10,070 nt of DNA from CAZIIK01 sp964539235 (lineage in GTDB: Bacteria > Pseudomonadota > Gammaproteobacteria > Francisellales > CACEW01), in the NCBI GenBank assembly GCA_964539235.1, contig CAZIIK010000003.1:1-10070 (forward strand), written 5' to 3'. Positions 1-6,026 of this stretch are shown here, one piece after another. The notes under the pieces were generated by a model. That model was not told the origin of the DNA. It saw only the letters and a program-made list of their open reading frames with translations, and did not search any database. Each line of letters starts with the position of its first letter. The first letter of the stretch is position 1. Made by a program: the position numbers and the translations under genes.

Positions 1-138
1 GCTGGAGAAAAATCAGGGGATTTAAGTTGTTAACATTGGTCGCCGACAATGTAGAATTCAAAGATGGAGAATTGGTTAGTGAACAGATAAACAGGAAGGC
101 CGCTTAACCATCCCATACACCAGATTTGACATTAACTC
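1..138 (+). mobile_element. 3' end of an insertion sequence, probably IS256/mutator type
   Basis: The plus-strand frame from base 3 encodes 34 residues, beginning WRKIRGFKLL and ending with the TAA at 105-107. The aromatic/basic start and the FKDGELV stretch resemble the C-terminus of IS256-family (mutator-type) transposases as I remember them. The stop is followed within 5 bases by a 26-base stretch (113-138). Read inward from 138, it begins GAGTTAATGTC and ends GTGTATGG, which fits an IS256-type terminal inverted repeat. The element's other end and most of its transposase lie outside the window, so neither the pairing of the repeats nor a target duplication can be checked. The family assignment is from memory and only moderately sure; that this is the right edge of some transposon is more likely than the exact family. 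Confidence 0.5.
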
Positions 139-208
139 CCCTAAATAATTAAAAAATAATATCACTTTAAGGAGCACTACTCGCAAATACTGTCAGATTA
201 TTTAGGGG
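138..208. repeat. 71-bp stretch bounded by perfect 12-bp inverted repeats
   Basis: CCCCTAAATAAT at 138-149 is repeated in exact reverse complement, ATTATTTAGGGG, at 197-208. The 47 bases between are AT-rich. The left arm begins at the presumed end of the insertion sequence, overlapping its last base. This could be a tiny non-autonomous element (MITE-like), a long-loop hairpin in RNA, or a duplicated and inverted target region left by transposition. Only the inverted repeat itself is certain. Confidence 0.45.
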
Positions 209-559
209 CACTATACAGAGTTATCAGAGCTCAAAAAGTCGGAGCCAAATAGTGATGAATTTAATCTATTAAAAACAGCTCAACAAGGTGTATTAGCGAA
301 TAAAAAAGACCCACCTTTGACTGATTTTCATAATTATTATGCTTCAGTGGTAGGGAGTTTAGACAGAAACATTGTAAAGGTACAAGAGGGGGAAACGATA
401 TTTCATGTCCAAGACGCAAAAATTCATGCAATTGAATACCACCATGTTCATTGGTTCAATGATCCTGGAACGGGAAGGGAAATCCGCTTGACTCAGAAAG
501 CTCACGTTGCAAATGTGACTATTCAATACTCTTCATCGCTTCAGAGGGCCTATAGGTAA
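206..559 (+). pseudogene. Unrecognised open frame, probably a 3' gene remnant
   Basis: The frame is open for 117 codons from just after a TAG at 203-205 to the TAA at 557-559. It has no in-frame ATG or GTG at its beginning; the first plausible start is the TTG at 317, with no Shine-Dalgarno sequence, and would leave 80 residues. The predicted product is soluble and polar, rich in His, Tyr, Asn and Gln in the middle (EYHHVHWFND), with a lysine/glutamate-rich front part and no signal peptide or membrane segment. I do not recognise a family. It sits immediately beside the inverted repeat and the transposon edge, and the open frame runs up to that repeat. I therefore infer the C-terminal part of a gene broken by transposition, though a genuine small gene is possible. 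The surrounding DNA is visibly more AT-rich than the operon to its right. Confidence 0.35.
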
Positions 560-628
560 GTGTTGGGGACCCTTGATTGGTCAGTTTAGGCATTAAGATG
601 CATGTTCGTATTGTGTTTAAATAAACTA

Positions 629-2122
629 TTACAAGCTGTTATGGGTTTGCCAAAAAATCTGTTTAAATTCAGTGTCATAACGATAGCGGCGTTGTAGATA
701 ATGGCTCAAGATAAACAAGCCAATAGCGAGTAGCAGCATACATAATCCCAAGGAACCGCTAATGCCCGGATAAATAGCACGCCAAGAATTTAAGCTTACT
801 TGGCTGACTTCCCAGCTGATGAGGTTAGAAATAAAACCGATCAGCAGCCAAACCAATGCAATTAGAGCCGTGAGTTCAACAAAAATAAACTTCATCGACT
901 GTTGAATAAACAATCGCGAACAGAGGCTGTATACGCTACACAGCATCCAAATTGAAGCGGTAGAGTAGCTTAATTCATAGAAAATAATCCAATGAAATGG
1001 CAGTAAATACGTAAAGGGTTGAGTGTTGCTGGCGTTGAGTAATGTCGGTAGCCAAAGTGAAATTTGACCCAAGCCGAGTACAAGACACGCCAATGACATT
1101 TGGCTGCCATAGGACAATGGTCGTTTACTGCGTTGATTGAACCAATAAATCAGCGGCACACTAAAGCCAGCCAAAAAGTTCAGTACCGCGCTGTCAAATG
1201 CAATCTTTAGGGTGTTAAGTGAATACCACTGTGTAAAAGTGTACAACCAGAATTTTTCAGAGCGGATATTATTAAACAAGAAATTTTCAATGCCTGATAA
1301 TGTCCAAAAAGCCAATGAAACCAAGAATATACAGAAATAGACTGTTTCGCGCACAGCGTAGTCCGAACGCCGCATGGCAGACCAACGGTGGATAGCAATG
1401 CAAAGAATTAAGCCACTGACGAATAGACGCGTAAGCGTTGGAATATGATAGAACAAAGCTATTAATGCAATGCTAACCAAAGCAACCCAAGCGGTTTGTG
1501 ATGCGTGTTTAAGTGGTCGCTTTGTGTGTTGCCCTTCAGGGGCACTGGGTTCAGGTGATAGGAAAAAATGATTGAGGAAAATGAAAATCAGCAGGGCGAA
1601 TACTGTTAAAATGCCAGAAAGCAGATAAGTGTTTGCATTGTTTAGCCAATGCGACAGTGTTTTTTGTAACACCACACCCAGTAATAATCCGATGATGGCA
1701 CAGTAAAAAAAGGCAAATAAACCCAGGTCGAGATAACGCTCGTGGCCACGTAATAACTGTACGGTTAAGTTCAAATAGTTGATATACAGCGTACTGAGTC
1801 CCAGTACGAAAATAGCCGTGCCTAATGCAGGCATATTGGCCAATGACAGTAAAATTAATCCCAGCGTGGAGAAAATCGCCGCCAAGATAATGGCGTTGCG
1901 TGTCTCAATTTTTTGACCAATTAAATGGCCGGGTAAAACCGCCAGGAAAAAAATCATCATCAGGTTGATGGAGTACGCAGCTCGGGTTGGGCTGCCGAAA
2001 TGGTCAGCCTTGCTAATAAAATCGATGGCAATCAGGATAATACTGGTGCTTGCGCCCATCATGAGGGTAAACGTTAACAGCACCAGCATCAAAAGTGTGA
2101 TTGAAGTTTTAGGGTGATTCAT
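629..2122 (-). CDS. Divergent POT/PTR2-like MFS transporter, about 14 membrane segments
   Basis: This is a 497-residue, very hydrophobic inner-membrane protein. Helices are apparent at about 8-34, 47-68, 76-95, 97-123, 131-156 and 164-188. A polar loop follows (189-209), then two further helices (210-247) and six more to about 476. The layout of six plus two plus six helices is that of proton-dependent oligopeptide (POT/PTR2) transporters. Local matches support this: an MFS motif-A-like GHLIGQKIETRN after helix 2, FFYCAIIG near helix 5, FW at 272-273, LNFLAGFSVPLIYW at 314-327 and a YELSYS stretch near 382-387. The hallmark ExxERFYY motif of helix 1 is absent (the region reads MMGASTSI), so the peptide/proton mechanism cannot be assumed and the substrate is unknown. 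It is the last gene of the operon, beginning 17 bp after nth, with no clear Shine-Dalgarno site and no obvious terminator after its stop. Confidence 0.6.
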   Translation of the reverse strand: MNHPKTSITLLMLVLLTFTLMMGASTSIILIAIDFISKADHFGSPTRAAYSINLMMIFFLAVLPGHLIGQKIETRNAIILAAIFSTLGLILLSLANMPALGTAIFVLGLSTLYINYLNLTVQLLRGHERYLDLGLFAFFYCAIIGLLLGVVLQKTLSHWLNNANTYLLSGILTVFALLIFIFLNHFFLSPEPSAPEGQHTKRPLKHASQTAWVALVSIALIALFYHIPTLTRLFVSGLILCIAIHRWSAMRRSDYAVRETVYFCIFLVSLAFWTLSGIENFLFNNIRSEKFWLYTFTQWYSLNTLKIAFDSAVLNFLAGFSVPLIYWFNQRSKRPLSYGSQMSLACLVLGLGQISLWLPTLLNASNTQPFTYLLPFHWIIFYELSYSTASIWMLCSVYSLCSRLFIQQSMKFIFVELTALIALVWLLIGFISNLISWEVSQVSLNSWRAIYPGISGSLGLCMLLLAIGLFILSHYLQRRYRYDTEFKQIFWQTHNSL

Positions 2123-2139
2123 GGTGCGGAAAAGCGTGT

Positions 2140-2775
2140 CTATTCGACAAATTTATCCGGATATTCGCATAAATCAGCGATTAAGCAAGTCTGGCACTTA
2201 GGGCGCTTGGCCGTGCAAACGTAGCGACCATGGAGGATCAACCAATGGTGTGCATCCTGTAGATACGCTTTTGGGATATGACGGAGTAAACCTTCTTCAA
2301 CTTCGCGCACATTTTTGCCGGGTGCCAAGCCAATTCGATTGCTGATACGGAAGATATGCGTATCGACTGCCATAGTGGGTTGCTGAAAAGCTGTATTGAG
2401 GACGACATTGGCCGTTTTGCGCCCGACACCCGGTAGTTTTTCGAGTTCAGCTCGGGTGTGGGGCACAACACCTTGGTGTTTTTCTAACAGCTGTTGGCAA
2501 GTTTTAATGACATTCGCTGCTTTGGCGCGATATAAGCCAATGCTTTTAATGTAATATTGCAAGCCTGTTTCACCTAAAGTCAGCATTGCTTCAGGGGTAT
2601 TTGCCACTGGAAACAACTTGTCTGTGGCTTTATTAACACTGACATCAGTGGCTTGTGCTGACAAGATAACGGCTACCAAAAGCTCAAAGGTACTGGCATA
2701 GTTGAGTTCCGTTGTTGGCTGTGGATTCGCCGACTGCCAGCGTTGAAAAATTTGTTCACGAATGTGTCGATTCAT
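2140..2775 (-). CDS. nth: Endonuclease III, DNA glycosylase/AP lyase
   Basis: This cytoplasmic base-excision repair enzyme removes oxidised pyrimidines (thymine glycol and similar) and cleaves the resulting abasic site by beta-elimination. The protein is 211 residues, the same length as E. coli Nth, and follows it almost without gaps. The helix-hairpin-helix LPGVGRKTANVV (114-125) contains the catalytic Lys120. Asp138 lies in VDTHIFR, and the C-terminal 4Fe-4S cluster ligands Cys187, Cys194, Cys197 and Cys203 are all present. The LSAQATDVSVNKAT block (38-51) is also typical. The ATG at 2775 is preceded by AAGGA with a 7-base spacer. The start overlaps the end of the rnfB-like gene by 20 bp; an adjacent rnfB-like gene and nth is, as I recall, also seen in other proteobacteria. 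Confidence 0.97.
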   Translation of the reverse strand: MNRHIREQIFQRWQSANPQPTTELNYASTFELLVAVILSAQATDVSVNKATDKLFPVANTPEAMLTLGETGLQYYIKSIGLYRAKAANVIKTCQQLLEKHQGVVPHTRAELEKLPGVGRKTANVVLNTAFQQPTMAVDTHIFRISNRIGLAPGKNVREVEEGLLRHIPKAYLQDAHHWLILHGRYVCTAKRPKCQTCLIADLCEYPDKFVE

Positions 2776-3409
2776 CTGGCGTTCCTTTGTGCTGGTTGCG
2801 TCTTTGCATGGCGGCTCGAATATAAGCCAGTTTATCGGCTCGTTGCGCGTTGGGATCAGCAGCCTGTGTGACTTTATTGTCTTGATACTGTCTTCGGTCA
2901 GCCTGTTGGCGTTTGGCTAAACGAACGCCGCGATTTTCATAGCGTTTGCGGTAGTGTTGCGCACGGGCTTCTGTGTCAGACCAGCTGAGTAATTGGGTTG
3001 ATTCAGGTGTTGCCGGAACCATGCTGATGCAATCCACTGGGCAGGGTGTAATACACAATTCACAGCCTGAACATTCATCAGTCAGAACGGTATGCATTTT
3101 TTTACCCGCCCCAAGAATGGCATCAACTGGGCAGGCTTGAATGCATTTCGTGCAACCAATGCATTGATCTTCAGCGATTACTGCAACTAGCGGTGGCTGT
3201 TCGCTGCCGTTTTCAGGGTTCAAGGGTAATTCAGGTCGGTCTAGTAATTGAGACAATTTCTCGATTAATGCTTGACCGCCTGGCGGGCATTGATTATGTG
3301 GCGTGCCGGTTGCAATGGCTTCAGCATAAGGCCGGCAGCCATCATAGCCACAACGCGTGCATTGCGTTTGTGGCAGCAGGGCATCGATGGTTTCAACCCA
3401 ATCAGTCAT
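2756..3409 (-). CDS. rsxB: RnfB/RsxB-like iron-sulfur electron transfer protein, without membrane anchor
   Basis: The protein resembles the cytoplasmic iron-sulfur part of RnfB/RsxB, a subunit of the membrane complex that passes electrons between NADH and ferredoxin, or in E. coli reduces SoxR. Counted from the ATG at 3409 (217 residues), Cys17, Cys20, Cys25 and Cys41 form the RnfB-type 4Fe-4S domain (CTRCGYDGC). Two ferredoxin clusters follow: Cys83/86/89/93 (CIGCTKCIQACP) and Cys113/116/119/123 (CSGCELCITPCP). The tail from about 145 is Arg/Gln/Lys-rich and charged. The hydrophobic N-terminal helix of full RnfB is missing, and no other rnf gene lies in the window, so this is an orphan form with unknown partners. 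A TTG start at 3415 is also possible, but the ATG fits the family start (MTDWVETIDALLP). It overlaps metG by 8 bp and nth by 20 bp. The gene symbol is by similarity only. Confidence 0.85.
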   Translation of the reverse strand: MTDWVETIDALLPQTQCTRCGYDGCRPYAEAIATGTPHNQCPPGGQALIEKLSQLLDRPELPLNPENGSEQPPLVAVIAEDQCIGCTKCIQACPVDAILGAGKKMHTVLTDECSGCELCITPCPVDCISMVPATPESTQLLSWSDTEARAQHYRKRYENRGVRLAKRQQADRRQYQDNKVTQAADPNAQRADKLAYIRAAMQRRNQHKGTPDESTHS

Positions 3410-5048
3410 GGGCAAGCTGTTGTAAAGTGTCCGCTTCGATACGGGTCATCAGCGGTTTAAATTTATTCAGTTGATGTGCCAATAAAGGGTGTTGCGCATC
3501 ATGCCAGCATAGCGGTTCACTGTTGAGAAAGGTTTCAACTTTTCCAGCCATCTGCGGCAGAATGGGTTTTAAATAAATCATAATTTGACGAAATAGATTA
3601 ATGCCTTGTGTACACACACCTTGTACGGCGTGTGCACGGGCTGGATCTTTGGCCATTTCCCAAGGTTTGTGGATTTCGATAAATTGATTGGCTTGATCGG
3701 CCAGATTCATGATCTCGCGTACTGCTTGACTGTACTGACGATTTTCATAGAGCGTGGCCAATGGCTTGGCTTGTGCCGCAAATTGTTCAAATAACGTCGG
3801 TTCCGGTAGTGCATCTGCCAGTTGCTGATCAAATTGCTTCCTAATAAATCCTGCACAACGGCTGGCAATATTGACGACTTTCCCGACAAGATCTGCGTTA
3901 ACGCGTAAACGAAAATCTTCCAAATTCAAATCAATGTCTTCGACACCATAATTCAACTTGGCTGCAAAATAGTAGCGTAGATACTCTGGGTCTAAATGCT
4001 GGCGATAGTAGAAGGCGGTAATAAAGGTGCCACGAGATTTTGACATCTTGCGCCCGTTTACGGTGAGGAAACCATGGGTATACACCGCCGTTGGTGTGCG
4101 GTAGTCGGCGCCTTTTAACATGGCGGGCCAGAATAAAGTATGGAAGTAGGTAATATCCTTGCCAATGAAATGGTACAGCTCAGTGGTGCTATCAGGTTTG
4201 AAGTAATGGTCAAAGTTCAATTCGGTGCGGTTGCAGAGCGCACGAAAACTCGATAAATAACCAACCGGTGCATCCAGCCAAACATAAAAATATTTCTGTT
4301 CGCTGTTGGGGATCAAAAAGCCATAGTAGGGGGCATCACGTGAAATATCCCAGTCTTGTAGGCCGGCTTCAAACCATTCTTGCAATTTATGGCCAACGGC
4401 TGGTTGAGTCTGTTCGCCCTGTGACCAGGTATGTAAAAAGTCTTGGTAACGACCGAGTTTAAAAAAGTAATGCAGGCTGTGTTTGCGGACTGGTGGTTGG
4501 CCCGACAGCTTAGAAATAGGATTAATCAATTCTGTCGGTGCATATGTGGCACCACAGACTTCACAGCTGTCGCCATATTGATCTTCTGCACCACATTTAG
4601 GGCATTGGCCTTTGACATAACGATCCGGTAGAAACATGTTTTTCTCGGTATCGTAGGCTTGTTCAACTTCACGGGTTTCAATATCACCCCGATCCCAAAG
4701 CCGTTGATAAATGGTATACACTTCGTCCTGATTGGCCGGGGTGTTGGTTAATTCAAATTGATCAAATTCAATGCCAAAAGCTTGGAAGTCTGCTAATTGT
4801 TGCTGACTGAGTTCGGCGACCATCGCGTCAGGTGTGGTGCCTTGGGCTTCGGCTTTCAGCATAATCGGTGTGCCGTGTGTATCGCTGCCGCAGACGTAAT
4901 GGCATTGATGGCCCTGCATCCGTTGGAAGCGGACCCAAATATCCGTTTGGATATAACCCAACATATGGCCTAAATGCACAGGGCCGTTGGCATAAATAAG
5001 CGCGTAAGTAACTAGAATCTCGCGTTGCGACATGAATTGCAGTGCCAT
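3402..5048 (-). CDS. metG: Methionine--tRNA ligase, short form without C-terminal tRNA-binding domain
   Basis: This cytoplasmic class I aminoacyl-tRNA synthetase charges tRNA-Met with methionine using ATP. Visible landmarks are the HIGH motif as HLGH (25-28) in NGPVHLGHMLGYIQTDIWVR, GSDTHGTPIMLKAE (54-67), the zinc knuckle pairs CPKC (149-152) and CEVC (162-165), and GKYFYVWLDAP-like QKYFYVWLDAP (251-261). The KMSKS loop is at 334-338, and a helical anticodon-binding domain ends near 540 with NKFKPLMTRIE. E. coli MetG has about 677 residues. This protein stops at 548, where the linker to the EMAP/Trbp111-like dimerisation domain would begin, so it is predicted to lack that domain, as many bacterial MetG proteins do. 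An in-frame ATG at 5033 (MSQREILVTYAL) is an alternative start, and neither start has a clear Shine-Dalgarno site. The gene begins 6 bp after the GHMP kinase gene, suggesting translational coupling. Confidence 0.97.
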   Translation of the reverse strand: MALQFMSQREILVTYALIYANGPVHLGHMLGYIQTDIWVRFQRMQGHQCHYVCGSDTHGTPIMLKAEAQGTTPDAMVAELSQQQLADFQAFGIEFDQFELTNTPANQDEVYTIYQRLWDRGDIETREVEQAYDTEKNMFLPDRYVKGQCPKCGAEDQYGDSCEVCGATYAPTELINPISKLSGQPPVRKHSLHYFFKLGRYQDFLHTWSQGEQTQPAVGHKLQEWFEAGLQDWDISRDAPYYGFLIPNSEQKYFYVWLDAPVGYLSSFRALCNRTELNFDHYFKPDSTTELYHFIGKDITYFHTLFWPAMLKGADYRTPTAVYTHGFLTVNGRKMSKSRGTFITAFYYRQHLDPEYLRYYFAAKLNYGVEDIDLNLEDFRLRVNADLVGKVVNIASRCAGFIRKQFDQQLADALPEPTLFEQFAAQAKPLATLYENRQYSQAVREIMNLADQANQFIEIHKPWEMAKDPARAHAVQGVCTQGINLFRQIMIYLKPILPQMAGKVETFLNSEPLCWHDAQHPLLAHQLNKFKPLMTRIEADTLQQLAHD

Positions 5049-5054
5049 CAGTAA

Positions 5055-6026
5055 TTAAGCGCTGCATTTTATCAAGCCGGTTTTTTGAAATGCAACCGGA
5101 ATTTGAACAATGTTTTGTGCGTGGTGTTCGGGTGACAGCGCGATTTTCGGTATGGTTCCAGGTTGGCACAGGCCGATGACGCAATCGCCTAGGCCGGCAC
5201 CTGAGATTTTATAGGCCAGCACGTCAGGGTGTTGTGCGTATAACGTTGCAATTTGATCCATCACAGCATTGTTCAGTGCCAAATCACACATCCACTGTTG
5301 ATAGCGTTGTAGATGAAGGGTGCAGGCCGCTAAGTCATCACACTGTAATGCCGTTGTAATGGCCGTGACGCAGTCGCCCATCTGTTGAAAATATTGGCGT
5401 TTTTCAGGGTGTTGCTGCAGATGTTCATTAAGTTGCGCGATGACGGTGGTCGTGGGGGTTTTATAGCCTGAATATAAAGCCATGATCTGCGGCAGTTTGA
5501 TTTCCAGTGTGCGGAAAATGGCAGGTTCCGCTTCAAAATAGACCAATCCACCGAGTAAGCTTGCGGCGATATCAGCACCAGAACCTTGGCCATTTTGTTG
5601 TGCTCGAATACAGGCTCGAGCTAATGGAAATAAAATATCAGGCGTAGTGGGTTGTCTGAGCCAGTCGTGTAGGCAAGCTAACGTGGCAACAACAACGGCG
5701 CTGGATGAGCCAAAACCCACGGTGGCAGAAAATTCTGCCGTGATGGTCAGTTTGAAACCGCAGGGCAATTGTGTGCGATAGGTCTCTATTAATTTCAGTA
5801 AAAAATGGAATGGGCGTTTAGGTTCCAACGGTTGATCCAGTGCATGGCATAACTGTCCTAGTGCAGAATCAATGATAAAATCTTGATGTGTGGGGTCGGG
5901 TGTTAATGTCACCATTATGCGTTTATCAATAGCTCCGACTAATGCCGGAAAGCCATGCAATACAGCATGCTCACCACAGAACATCAGGCTGCCAGGTGCC
6001 GACCATTTATAAGAGGGTGACACCAT
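5055..6026 (-). CDS. GHMP-family kinase, probable phosphomevalonate kinase
   Basis: Predicted to phosphorylate mevalonate 5-phosphate to the diphosphate, in the cytoplasm. The 323-residue protein has all three GHMP blocks: APGSLMFCGEHAVLHG (10-25), SATVGFGSSSA (100-110) and KISGAGLGDCVIGL (273-286). The GQGSGADIAASLLGG block (147-160) and the GDC ending of motif 3 are closer to phosphomevalonate kinases than to mevalonate kinases, which usually have PSGIDN. Asp152 is the candidate catalytic base. Motif 1 has Ser13 where mevalonate kinases have a conserved Lys (APGK). The mevalonate kinase role is already filled by the upstream fusion, which favours the second phosphorylation step here, but a mevalonate kinase assignment cannot be excluded. 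The ATG at 6026 is preferred over a TTG at 6050: it lies 10 residues before motif 1 and has a weak GGA 5 bases upstream. It overlaps the upstream gene by 20 bp. Confidence 0.8.
   Translation of the reverse strand: MVSPSYKWSAPGSLMFCGEHAVLHGFPALVGAIDKRIMVTLTPDPTHQDFIIDSALGQLCHALDQPLEPKRPFHFLLKLIETYRTQLPCGFKLTITAEFSATVGFGSSSAVVVATLACLHDWLRQPTTPDILFPLARACIRAQQNGQGSGADIAASLLGGLVYFEAEPAIFRTLEIKLPQIMALYSGYKTPTTTVIAQLNEHLQQHPEKRQYFQQMGDCVTAITTALQCDDLAACTLHLQRYQQWMCDLALNNAVMDQIATLYAQHPDVLAYKISGAGLGDCVIGLCQPGTIPKIALSPEHHAQNIVQIPVAFQKTGLIKCSA

Noticed and set aside
560..628. Rho-independent terminator after the transporter gene
   Set aside because: Minus-strand reading shows only a weak GTTTA/TAAAC pair and no GC-rich stem with a T-run.
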